Source: Arthonia radiata (taxonomy: Eukaryota > Ascomycota > Arthoniomycetes > Arthoniales > Arthoniaceae). Taken from it: a DNA stretch of 64,000 nt. Below the pieces are notes generated by a model, which had not been told where the DNA came from, did not search any database, and saw only the letters and a list, made by a program, of their open reading frames with translations. Position numbers and translations under genes: made by a program. Where the stretch lies: the NCBI GenBank assembly GCA_002989075.1, contig PSQN01000015.1, forward strand, positions 124,001-188,000. Reading direction: 5' to 3'. Positions 1-9,368 of this stretch are shown here, piece by piece (within the stretch, counting starts at the first letter, position 1; each line of letters opens with the position of its first letter).

Positions 1-1502
1 GGAGGAACGTCTTCATTCAGGGAAGCGAAGAATGGCCCAAAGCAGCTAGTGGAGGACTTTCCATGGAGCTCGAAGGCACGAATTCAGACGGTTCAATCCA
101 GTTCAAATATGTACACAATAAGGCATACCAAAGCGCGCAAAGAGAATTTGAGGCCAGTGTGCAAAGCATGGACCCCATGATCATGGTCAATCTACTGCGC
201 TTCAACCCATACCATATCTCGACACTGCTGCAGGTTTCGGAGATCGCGAAGCAAGAGAAGGACTACGCCACGGCGGGTGACCTGCTCGAGCGCGCGCTCT
301 TCTCGTTCGGTCGCGCCTTACACCCACGCTTCGCCCAAGCCATGTCACAAGGCAAGGCACGGCTTGACTTTTGTCGTCCGGAGAACAGAGAGTTCTACCT
401 GGCTTCGTGGCGATATATCCAGAATATTGGCATGCGCGCTACATGGCGGACAGCGTTTGAATGGGCGAAGCTGGTGCTGCAACTGAGTCCTGACGAAGAC
501 CCGTATTCCATCATTTTATTGATCGACCAATTAGCCGTACGATGCAGACAGACAGACGCATTGCTCAAGTTATGCACGACCGTGCAGGATCTCTCCGATC
601 TACCAAACCTGCAATACTCGAAAGCTCTTGCGCAGCACATGTCGAAACACAAAGAGGCAAGCCAATCCCTGCAGGAAGCGATCCAGGCGTTTCCGTGGAT
701 AGCTGCACAGCTCTGCCACGCGTTGAGCGTATCGAAGACACCTCCCTCAGTTTGGGGTACAGAGGCGCCCACTGAGCGGACTAAATTACATAGTGAGTTG
801 TACACAACTCAAGCCGTGGATTTGTGGAAGACATCAGAAAACACCGCATTCCTGACAGACGCTGCGAACACGGTCAAAAGACAGGACACAAAACTTCTCG
901 ACGAGGGTAGTAATGAAATACTCACGTCAGAGGCGCGCCATGTCCTCCTTCTCGAAAAGCCACCACTCATCGGTCTCCTGCCATCAAGACTTACATCAAC
1001 CTTGACCTCCTCATCAGACCCACTGCCACCCTCCAACGACCTTCGCTCTTACGAGACTGGCATCAGTGATCAATTCACGCTTGGCGGCAGTTCTCGCCGT
1101 GCGCCGCCAGTGCCACAAGACTTCATAACGCACAATCCACAAGGGTTCATTGAAGTACTCAGCGAGACCAACAGAGTCTTCGAGTTCCTGATGCCTGGGA
1201 TCGGGGAGCGTCTGGATGCTATAGAGCCCGGACAGCAGGTCCGCGTCGATGATGGCGATGTTGCGCGTGCGTTGCACCAATCGAACCTCCCTCGAGCGCG
1301 TTTTCAGGAACTACTCGATCGGTTGCTAGCTTTCCGACATGCGCTCGCAGCACAACCTGGACGACGCGTAGAAGCCAGCGATGGGAGTGCTGCATACTAC
1401 ACGCAGGACGGTCATCTGCGGATCGAGCCAGGTAGAGATAGCGATGAGGAAGCGGATGCGTCGGAAGAGGAGATGCCGCACTTGGAAGAGCCGGGAACGT
1501 AG
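1..1502 (+). CDS. RQC1: TCF25/Rqc1 family protein, 3' part
   Basis: The frame is already open at base 3 and runs to the stop at 1500-1502, so the gene starts outside the window; about 499 residues are visible. The N-terminal visible part carries the family core: WP.A..GGLSMEL near the edge, then the DPMIMVNLLRFNPYHISTLL segment and the helical repeats that follow (about residues 20-190). Rqc1/TCF25 belongs to the ribosome quality control complex with Ltn1 and Rqc2, acting on stalled 60S subunits in the cytosol; that role is family knowledge. The C-terminus ends in an acidic tail (DSDEEADASEEEMPHLEEP). An internal ATG at 63 exists, but upstream codons match the family too, so it is not the start. 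No intron is needed in the visible part. The family call is confident; the symbol is the yeast name. Confidence 0.85.
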   Translation, partial: RNVFIQGSEEWPKAASGGLSMELEGTNSDGSIQFKYVHNKAYQSAQREFEASVQSMDPMIMVNLLRFNPYHISTLLQVSEIAKQEKDYATAGDLLERALFSFGRALHPRFAQAMSQGKARLDFCRPENREFYLASWRYIQNIGMRATWRTAFEWAKLVLQLSPDEDPYSIILLIDQLAVRCRQTDALLKLCTTVQDLSDLPNLQYSKALAQHMSKHKEASQSLQEAIQAFPWIAAQLCHALSVSKTPPSVWGTEAPTERTKLHSELYTTQAVDLWKTSENTAFLTDAANTVKRQDTKLLDEGSNEILTSEARHVLLLEKPPLIGLLPSRLTSTLTSSSDPLPPSNDLRSYETGISDQFTLGGSSRRAPPVPQDFITHNPQGFIEVLSETNRVFEFLMPGIGERLDAIEPGQQVRVDDGDVARALHQSNLPRARFQELLDRLLAFRHALAAQPGRRVEASDGSAAYYTQDGHLRIEPGRDSDEEADASEEEMPHLEEPGT

Positions 1503-2033
1503 AACATAGAACGCCTCGAGAGCAGCAATAATGGACACTCTAGTTGGCAGATGTCCGCATACGTTTCAGGACACTCTAAAATGAAGTGAGCATGCGGCTC
1601 TGCGCGAGGAAGTGGTAAGATGAGAGGAGCAAGGATAAGAGGAGGCCAATGGAATGGTCCAGACTTTTGGTCGCACATTGTCCAAATATAGTAATATCGT
1701 GAGAGGGCGCTAACTCGGTCAAGTGCGCGCGATTTTCTGCGGCGCAACGTTGCCAACCACGCCCAACTTTTCCGACCAGCTTACTCTCTTGTCCACCTTC
1801 GTTTTCCTTACTCCGTCATCGCTTTCTTGTCCATATCCTATTCAACTTCTACTTTTCAGTCATTCGCTTGTTTTCAGTCGTTATCCGCAGCTCAATTTGC
1901 ATCGGACTCACACCACCCATATCTCCTCCCCTGAGCGACACCCGATTACGCGTTCGGACAGCAGGGCGCGGCGAGCCTCCTCAACGGATTCCTCCAATCA
2001 CTCGCCCGCCTAGCAGTACATTCCTCGGTCTCT
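1503..2033. other. Intergenic, 531 bp
   Basis: Terminator side of the TCF25-like gene and upstream region of the surface-protein gene. The last 250 bases are rich in C and T on the + strand, as is common for leaders in filamentous fungi. ORFs here lack family resemblance. No clear TATA box seen. Confidence 0.5.
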
Positions 2034-3355
2034 ATGCTTGCAACCGTTCCCGGCTTGACCTTACTGTTCGCGATCATGATCTTCGGTCGCGCTGTAGACT
2101 CCAACCCTGACCTTCAGCGACGGCAAGTAGGCACTCCTACTGGTGGTACTTCTGGAGGTCAGCCAACAGGCGGCAACACCGGCAACAGTAATCAGAACAC
2201 GAGCAACAACCAGAACACGAGCATACCCAGTGGCAATACCAACTCGCCCACTGCGTCGCCAACCCAAGGTTCAGCCACGCCGTCAGCTACAGAATCGCCC
2301 ACACAGAACCAGCCTACACAAAACCAGCCTACGCAAAACCAGCCAACTAACAACCAGCCGACAAGTAACCCAGGACCCACACAGGTTAGTACCCATTTCG
2401 TTTCAAGCTCCACGACGCTGCGCAACGCAGTTAGTAATATAGGCCTTAGCAAACCGCCTCCCCTCCCATGGCCTCCATCCAACCCGACACCCCCGATCCC
2501 CCTTCCCCCTCATCCACCGTGCGAACCTCGCCGTTTTCTGCACCTCCTACATCGCAGAACCCGATCTCTGAGACCTCCGTCCCACAGGCTCCTACACAAC
2601 AAGCGCCGTCTACAGCCGGCCCATCGACCATCGCCTCTTCAACAAATGCCCCCCCTCCATCCACCATCATCTCAAATGGCCAGACAAGTGTAGTCTCTTC
2701 CGACAGCGCATCCAGTATCCCATCTGGCAGCGCATCCAGTATCACATCCGGCTCTCGCTCCTCATCCGGCGGCCTCGCACCAGGCCTCGGCACCACCACC
2801 GAGAACGGCCAGCTCGTCTTCCGGACGACAAATGCTCAAGGCAGCACAATCACCTACTCCGGCTCTGCCGCTTCCTCAGCTATCACCGCCGACGTCACCT
2901 CTACCTCTGCGCTTGTGGGCAGCACCACGCGCCCCGTCACGTCCGTTCTTGTTATCACCACTGACGGACGGGCCGTGACATCCACCTCCATAGGTTCCGC
3001 TGTCGACGTCTCGACCACAGGTTTCGCGATCTCCACAGGCAAGCCGCAGCTCTCCGGCTCCAACAGCGACGGCTCAAGTGGCCTCAGCGACAGCAGCAAA
3101 AAGGTCATTGGCGGTGTTGTCGGCGGCATCGGCGGTGCGATCGTGCTGGGTGCGCTTGCGCTTGTCGCTTGGCGGATATGGGGACGTAAGAAGGGGGCAG
3201 ACGATGATACGTTAGTTCCCAGTCCGTACCAGAGTGGAGGTGGGCTGGTGATCGAAAAGCCGGGTAGCCAGAATGGCAGTACAACATACAGTAATGGCTT
3301 GGACCGGTATCAAGGTGGGCGGCAGGGAAATGTGAATACCGCGAGTAACTTCTAA
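2034..3355 (+). CDS. Ser/Thr-rich signal-anchored cell-surface protein
   Basis: Two exons, 2034-2384 and 2450-3355, joined by a 65-nt phase-0 intron (donor GTTAGT, acceptor CCTTAG), give 418 residues. The ATG at 2034 starts a hydrophobic signal peptide (MLATVPGLTLLFAIMIFG) followed by a dibasic site. Next comes a Gly/Asn/Thr-rich part with a TQNQP pentapeptide repeat, then a long Ser/Thr/Pro stretch suited to O-glycosylation. A single membrane segment lies about residues 335-360 (VIGGVVGGIGGAIVLGALAL), preceded by SDSSKK and followed by a basic stop-transfer and a cytoplasmic tail of about 55 residues. The architecture matches fungal wall-stress sensors (Mid2/Wsc type) or mucins, but there is no WSC or other named domain, so the function is open. 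Confidence 0.8.
2300..2371 (+). repeat. 15-bp coding minisatellite (TQNQP repeats)
   Basis: Inside exon 1 of the surface protein. Four to five imperfect 15-base units encode TQNQP, TQNQP, TQNQP, TNNQP and a degenerate TSNPG. The unit length is a multiple of three, so copy number can change without breaking the frame. Confidence 0.75.
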
Positions 3356-4434
3356 GCACGTCGAAAGATGTGAGGGAAGCAGACTTGTAAGTCATGGAGA
3401 GAGAGGCGAGAAGAAACTGCATCAAGAAACGACATCATGATCATATTGCATTGGAAGGTGTCTACAATACAACTGTAAAAGTGTTTAATCAAATTTGAGA
3501 GGGGAAGATGTTGGAGGTACATAGTCACATACCGTGCATTTGATTATGGTTTTATTTCATGCCCGGTCTTTGGCTCTATCCTCAACACTTGTATAGTCGA
3601 AGGTATCCTGGTCCCATAGTCTACATTCGAAACAGCACTACAACCGCAGCGAGAACTAGCTGTCCGAGCCGCTGGCGTATATTGACCAGAACTCCCTTGA
3701 TACCTCTTTGCGCTCGTCGCAGCCTTAGAGCACCTCGACCCATCAATCTGGTTTCGGCAGGGCCTGCTAATCATCATCACTCTGTGCGTCGCAAGCATGT
3801 AACTCGACAGATTGCCTGGATACTGGTGGGCACGAAACTATTTTCATGGTTCTTCTGGAAGGTTGACTTTCAACCCAGCTCGAATCCGTGCCTCCGTAGC
3901 GACCAGTGTCGCCTGGAAATCAAACATAATCAGCATCTGCTAGCTGTCGTGCAGAGAACGAACGAATGGGGATGACTCAGAGAGCTGCGTGCACCTGAGG
4001 TGGGATGTCAAGAAGATGCATTTCTGATGATACTGACGTGCGATGATAGTGCTACTGAAGATCACACTGGGGTGACGTTGATCGCTATCGTCGAGTATGT
4101 TGCCATCGGCAGGTCGACAGTCTCGGAGAATGCTGTTGAATGTGTGACGGTGGTGGTCACAATCGGACTCTCACTTCTTCGCTATTGGGTTTCACCTCTC
4201 ACTTCTCGGCTATAGTTTGCTACCTCAGCTCTCAGCTATGAAGGTGAATATCTCACTTCTTGGCTATGAACGATCCATCTCACCTCTTCGCCATAAATAC
4301 CTCACCCTTTCTCACTTCCTGCCCGTGCCCACTTCCTGTTTAGGTTTTGCTCCACCGTAAGCTTCTTGGGCGCCGACTCACTATCAACGTGTCTCAACGT
4401 TCACCCTCTCCTGCAGCAGCAAGCAACCACGACG
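3356..4434. other. Intergenic, 1.08 kb, with a pyrimidine repeat
   Basis: Between the surface-protein gene and the first BTB gene. The only long ATG-started ORF (3559-3975, 138 codons) is Arg/Pro-rich and unlike any family I know; I do not call it. The right end holds the repeat listed separately. Confidence 0.5.
4168..4325 (+). repeat. Degenerate ~27-bp tandem repeat upstream of the first BTB gene
   Basis: A motif close to CTCACTTCTTSGCTAT recurs at about 4168, 4198, 4226, 4251, 4278 and, more worn, near 4305. Spacing is 25-32 bases. The array ends roughly 110 bases before the BTB start codon, so it lies in the promoter or leader. Confidence 0.65.
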
Positions 4435-5343
4435 ATGTCCTTCAACGCCTTTGACGGCAGTGACGAACCGCACACCCTCGACAAAGCGTTCGGTCGCCTC
4501 TTTGATGACCAAGCGACTTCGGACTTCCGCATTTTCACCACCGAAGGTACGATCCACGTTCACAAGTCGATTCTCGCATCTCGAAGCGACTACTTTCGCA
4601 CTCTGTTCTCGAACGGTCGCTTCAAGGAGAATGAACAAGAGCACAATATGATCGACCTTTCTGATGACAACCTTCATGCGTCACTAAGTCCTTCGCTGAC
4701 TCCCGAAGAGAGTCATTGCGTCGTCGAGGCTTTGCTCAAAGCGCTTTATACCGACGGTTATCCAATTGAAATTTCCGACAAGGTCTTTCAAGGCGGACCC
4801 CAGTCTGATGGGATAGCATCTTTAAGTGCTCAGGTGCTTCGCTACCATGCAAGCGTGTCTGTGCTGGCCAATCGCTTCCTCGTGAAAGGCGTAGACACTA
4901 TCATCGCTCGGCAGCTAGATCGATACGTTGATTTTACTCAAGCTCTCATATCAGACAAGACAAGACATCACTTCTCATTGAGGACTGATGAGGACTTCTT
5001 CGAAGCCATACACATCGTTTACAGCAATGCGTTGCGCAGCGAAAGCACAGGCGCAGTCCATACAATTGCTGCGTTACTCGTCGACTACATGCATCAGATC
5101 AAAGACAAAGCGAGTTTCAAGCAATTTTCGGAGCGGACGCCTGCATTGATGCAAGGTCTGCTGCATGAGCTGACGCATGGCAAGGTGAGAATGATCTGTC
5201 CAGACTGCAACGAAGTCTCCCGTATCACTTCCGAAGCGTTGCGTGAGAAGAGCGTTCATGACGAGGAAACGTGCAGCAACTGCAACACGGACTTCGAATA
5301 TGCAGAGGGGTTACGCCAGTGGTATGTGGAAGCTGGACGGTGA
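4435..5343 (+). CDS. BTB/POZ protein with C-terminal CxxC pair, copy 1
   Basis: Intronless, 302 residues from the ATG at 4435; an in-frame extension upstream has no ATG. The BTB/POZ fold is read from the segment TSDFRIFTTEGTIHVHKSIL and the following RSDYFRTLFS (about residues 30-65), with the usual LYTDGYP strand near 110. A middle helical region contains LANRFLVKGVDTIIARQL. The C-terminus has CPDC (255-258) and CSNC (280-283), a spacing compatible with a small zinc ribbon. BTB domains mediate dimerisation or Cul3 binding, but no kelch, MATH or DNA-binding domain is present. It heads a tandem trio with the genes at 6142 and 7558, same strand. Function unknown. Confidence 0.85.
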   Translation: MSFNAFDGSDEPHTLDKAFGRLFDDQATSDFRIFTTEGTIHVHKSILASRSDYFRTLFSNGRFKENEQEHNMIDLSDDNLHASLSPSLTPEESHCVVEALLKALYTDGYPIEISDKVFQGGPQSDGIASLSAQVLRYHASVSVLANRFLVKGVDTIIARQLDRYVDFTQALISDKTRHHFSLRTDEDFFEAIHIVYSNALRSESTGAVHTIAALLVDYMHQIKDKASFKQFSERTPALMQGLLHELTHGKVRMICPDCNEVSRITSEALREKSVHDEETCSNCNTDFEYAEGLRQWYVEAGR

Positions 5344-6141
5344 GCAGTCGCCGCTGGGAGATCGCGAGGTGGTCTAAAAGGCTGCATTAGATGAATGCAT
5401 CCAACAGATGCGATTGACGATTGACGGCAGGCTGATGCACTCGTGCTCCTCAGCGGGTGGCGAGCCCAGTAATACATGTATCACGGACAAACGCTTGAAA
5501 CCTGAGACGAACACAAGATTCTAGGGAGTAGAATCAGCCAGTAACGATAGCGCTGCGTAGCTGCGTCACATGGAGCTATGTTGCCCTGTTCTGATGTGAA
5601 CACGCGCTGCTCGTCTTTCGCTTTCAATAGTTTGCTTCGCCATGTTTTGGACTGTATTCCTGGCTAGAAATGACTAGCATGCTCTTCAGGGCGTTCATCA
5701 ATCCTGCGCTTCGAGGGATGAATCTTCTTCAATGCTGTTTCTTGATACCGACTTGCACAAAATGCACTGTGCTGATCATCATACATCAGCGCGTCTCGTG
5801 TGCTTGACAACGCTGCTGGCGATCTTTTGACTCTGACGATGGGGTTCGTGAAGGACAGCCTCTGCCAATGGAGTGTGGATATACATAAAAATCATCGGTT
5901 TCGAGACATCGACTACAAAAGTCGCCAACTCGAAGGCTACCAAAAGAAAGCGAGTCCAGCAAGTGACTGCAGAGCGCGCCAGCCCGCAGAATTTGCGTTT
6001 GTCTCAACGACTTCTTTCGCACAGTGCTACGACGCAGGTTGCGCCTCTCGCCTTTCTGCTTCAAAACGTACTGAGCAGTTTCTTGAATTTTGCATTCTTC
6101 GCAACCGCATCACAATCCTCAACATCTGATCCACGGTTGCA
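5344..6141. other. Intergenic, 798 bp
   Basis: Spacer between BTB copies 1 and 2. Several ORFs of about 90-125 codons overlap in different frames; none resembles a BTB fragment or another family. Confidence 0.5.
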
Positions 6142-7080
6142 ATGTCTGCAACAATGTCGAAACCGCAAGGCATTGCCGGCCTCCTCGGCGACAAAGCAAC
6201 ATCGGACTTCACCATCATCTGTCGCGGCCTTCGATTCGCCGTTCCCAAGTTGATTCTCAAAGCACGCAGCGACTATTTCCAGTCAATCTGCTCGAACGCA
6301 AACTTTACCGAGTACCACACGAAGGAGCTGAACCTGACGACTGAGGATTCATCAAAGCAGATCTCTTATGGGTCGCTGGAGGACGATGACCCCTTCCTGG
6401 TATTCGCGTTCTTGACGGCGTTGTACAGCAACGATGTCCCATCATACGATGAAGCTTTGGACCGAGTACAGACCTTGTTGCCTTCTCCAGATCCTGGCAT
6501 CGTGTTCGGCCCTCAGCAGAAAACCGTTGATCGCACGAAGTACCATACGCGTCTCTCAGAGCTTGCTGACCGTTTCCTCGTGAAGGGTCTGGACGATGTC
6601 ATTGCTCGTAGTCTCTTTGAATGCAAGAGAGCGACGATTGTCGGAAAGCATCCCCAGACCTTCAGCTATTTCATGAAGATGGGGAGCATGCGCGCTGCTA
6701 TCTCCACGATATTCATGAACGCCGCACGAAGCGAGAGTCCCGCCGTAGCGCAAATCATCGCGAGCTTCGTGCTGGACTATTACCACCATTTTGACGCGGA
6801 TCATTTGAAGCAGACTCTGGCTCGCACACCCGGACACAGCGACGCCATTTGTTGGCAGCAGCTCAGTGGTAGAGCACGCCTGATGTGCCCTAAGTTTGGT
6901 GACGTTGTTACTATCAAGCCACGTGACCTGAAAGGGGGACACGCTCGGGAACTCGATGGTGGAGATCAGTCAATGTATAACCTTGTGACGCACCAATACA
7001 CCGAGCAATCGAGGATGTGCAGCGCCTGTCAGCACGTTAACTCGACTATGGAATGGATCAAGATATACTTGCATGCCTAG
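6142..7080 (+). CDS. BTB/POZ protein, copy 2, with an incomplete CxxC pair
   Basis: Intronless, 312 residues. The BTB core is clear: ATSDFTIICRGLRFAVPKLI, then RSDYFQSICSNANF (about residues 19-55), then DDDPFLVFAFLTALYSND. The helical middle repeats the LADRFLVKGLDDVIARSL block seen in copies 1 and 3. In the C-terminal tail the first motif is CPKF (Cys249; the second Cys is replaced by Phe252) while the second, CSAC (293, 296), is kept, so a four-Cys zinc site cannot form as in its sisters. The spacer between the two motifs is 40 residues, longer than in copy 1. No upstream in-frame ATG competes. Likely a tandem duplicate; function unknown. Confidence 0.85.
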   Translation: MSATMSKPQGIAGLLGDKATSDFTIICRGLRFAVPKLILKARSDYFQSICSNANFTEYHTKELNLTTEDSSKQISYGSLEDDDPFLVFAFLTALYSNDVPSYDEALDRVQTLLPSPDPGIVFGPQQKTVDRTKYHTRLSELADRFLVKGLDDVIARSLFECKRATIVGKHPQTFSYFMKMGSMRAAISTIFMNAARSESPAVAQIIASFVLDYYHHFDADHLKQTLARTPGHSDAICWQQLSGRARLMCPKFGDVVTIKPRDLKGGHARELDGGDQSMYNLVTHQYTEQSRMCSACQHVNSTMEWIKIYLHA

Positions 7081-7557
7081 CGTCTTGGGCGAGAGAACAG
7101 AGCACGAAGAAGAGTGCAGGCGAGAGATGCAATTTGAGATTCGATAGCATTACATACCATATTGACTGAGAATGGAGTCGAGTCTTGAAACACAGAGTCA
7201 AAGTGAATTTTGCGAGCTTCGTTTCTGCCAACAGTTGTTGCTTTAGGAGTGGGTTTCGTCGCAGCGGGCTGAGTCTGAACTGACCCAGTACTCAAGACAA
7301 CGTGTTGACAATCTAGCTACGCGTATCTACGCAAGCCTTTTGCCACGTGTTGGATTACTGTAACAACAGGGCTGGCCATGAGCAGGGTAGAAGGCGCATA
7401 ATGCTGTGTAGAAGGCACCGTAAAGCGCAGGTGGCGGAGAATCCAGAGGCACCTCTGAGCGTGAAACTCCAACGTAAACAAAACCCGCGTCTGAGTCCTG
7501 TTCTGTTAGCATTTTCACAAGATCCAACAACCGCGCAGAAGAAACACAACTCTCAAG
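7081..7557. other. Intergenic, 477 bp
   Basis: Spacer between BTB copies 2 and 3; no gene seen. Confidence 0.5.
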
Positions 7558-8750
7558 ATGTCTGCGAATCAACAACAATCTGCCTACCCCTTTGCGGGCT
7601 TGTTCCTTGACAAGAAGACATCAGACTTCACGATCATCTGTCGCGGTCGTCGCATTCCCGTCCACAAGAAAGTGCTTGGGTGAGTCCCCGATCGTCTACA
7701 CAACCCCTTCCAAGAATCAAGTGTACTAACAGACAGCTCGCAGGCACTACAGCAAGAAGTTCCAGGGGTCGTTCAAGTGGAATTTCATAGAGAACCAGAC
7801 TAATGAGTACAACCTCACACTGGACGACACCGAGGTTCCCAAGCGAGAGCGATATGCCTCTTTGAAGGATGATGACCCTTACTTGGTGTTGGTAAGTCCG
7901 AAGACTGACCTTCTTGAACAATAAGCAGATGCCAGCGTTACATCGCAATACCTTTGCTGATATCGATGCGTTCCGGATGGAACTCGGGCTAATTGCTAGC
8001 TTACAGGCATTCTTGAAGACTCTGTACACCGGCCAATGCCCCACATACGAGGACTGCATAAACACCCTCGATGGCAACATTGGTCCGGGCAATCTCAAAT
8101 CGATACTGGACCTCGCCAACTTCTACGCTCGAGTATCGGCGATGGCCGATGCGTTCTTGGTCGAAGGCATCGACGACATCGTAGCTCAGCATATCTTTCC
8201 TGGGGCGAATGGGAACGTGGTGGGAGACGAAGCCAATAACATACCGGTGGAGTCGAGAACGGTCCGCACCGACGATGCGTTCGTACATGCCATCTCGGCG
8301 GTCTTCACCAAAGCAAAAACGTGGAATAGTCACCACGCTCGCAAACTCCTCCCAGCGAGGATCAACGACCATTGGCACCACTTGACCACCAATGCCTTCC
8401 ATGAAAAGATGTACCAGATACCAGAAATGGGGGAGGCGTTATCGCGCGAGTCAGACGATGGTAAGACTCGAGTCCAGTGCCCGGATTGCCACCGAGTTCT
8501 TCGGATCCCACCACGAGATCTGCGTGGGAATGGCCCGCAGGTCACTGCCCAGGTCTACAACGTTGACGACGTTACTGTCACGCAGTGGAGAGATAATTAC
8601 GCCCAAGAAACCCAATTTCATTGCGTCGTGTGCAACAAGTCTTTCCCGACAGAGATTGGACGCCGTCGATGGCGAGCCGAATGGCAGCTCTCGGGCTATG
8701 ACACACCGCAGTATATCGACGGCTTGACGCAGAACTATACGTCGTGGTAG
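7558..8750 (+). CDS. BTB/POZ protein, copy 3, spliced
   Basis: Three exons, 7558-7679, 7744-7891 and 8007-8750, give 337 residues. Intron 1 (64 nt) uses GTGAGT with a TACTAAC branch and splits a Gly codon; intron 2 (115 nt) uses GTAAGT in phase 0. Joined, the product aligns with copy 2: TSDFTIICRGRRIPVHKKVL, HYSKKFQGSF, KDDDPYLVL|AFLKTLYTG. The middle block is MADAFLVEGIDDIVAQHI. The tail carries CPDC (248-251) and CVVC (296-299) with a 44-residue spacer. Copies 1 and 2 have no introns at the matching places, which suggests intron loss or gain after duplication. A short single-frame ORF model would miss the entire first third, including most of the BTB core. Confidence 0.85.
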
Positions 8751-9164
8751 GTGGAGGTTGGCAGATGTCGTCGGTCCTTCTCGTGTTGGGAAGTGGAAAA
8801 CAAAGCTTCAGTGACGGCGCGACAAATTGTGCAAGACTTCAACAATCGTGGTCAGGTACATCAGGCGTTATCTTGAATGTGGTGTAACAGGATTTGAGCC
8901 TTTGCACGATGGAGATGGACTTATGACTACGGCACATTTCTCACCGTTGGCGTGCTAAAAGAAATTCGATGTCGACCCAGATGAGAGGAAGGTCGAGTCA
9001 ACAAGGTACAGCAAGAATCATCGTGGCAGCATATAGCACTTCTGACCTGCGTCTGCTATCACGTTAGAATGACAGCTACGTAGGGTTCGCAAAACGTTAT
9101 ATTGCCGCGCAGTCATCGTTCGGAACGATTGTTGACGAGACCTTGAAGACGCCACTACCCGACC
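8751..9164. other. Intergenic, 414 bp
   Basis: Downstream of BTB copy 3; nothing recognised. Confidence 0.5.
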
Positions 9165-9368
9165 TCAATGCAGCCCCAGCTCTTCACAAATTTTTTTTAC
9201 AAGCTCCCTCGCCTTCCCAGTCTGTTCATGCTCCCCATTCCGAATGCGGCGATCATACTCTGATTTGTTCTCCGCGTAGTGATCGTTCAGCATTTTTTCG
9301 TGCCCGCCTTTGCTCTCCATAGTGATCGCATTCTGAAAATGCTGGTTCGCCGACGTCTGATCCTGCAT
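9165..9368 (-). CDS. Small charged helical protein, start uncertain
   Basis: 67 residues from the ATG at 9368-9366. The sequence is polar, rich in Glu, Lys, His and Asn, and ends in RELVKKICEELGLH, which looks like a real amphipathic C-terminus. The frame stays coding-like ten codons further upstream (TLNAKAELKA) before a stop. An ATG overlapping that stop (9402-9400) sits one base out of frame, so either a one-base frameshift or an unseen intron may have shortened the model. No family recognised; cytosolic by default. Confidence 0.4.
   Translation of the reverse strand: MQDQTSANQHFQNAITMESKGGHEKMLNDHYAENKSEYDRRIRNGEHEQTGKARELVKKICEELGLH

Noticed and set aside
3559-3975. 138-codon ATG frame, + strand
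   Set aside because: Arg/Pro/Ser-rich composition like random GC-rich frames, no domain, sits in a terminator region.
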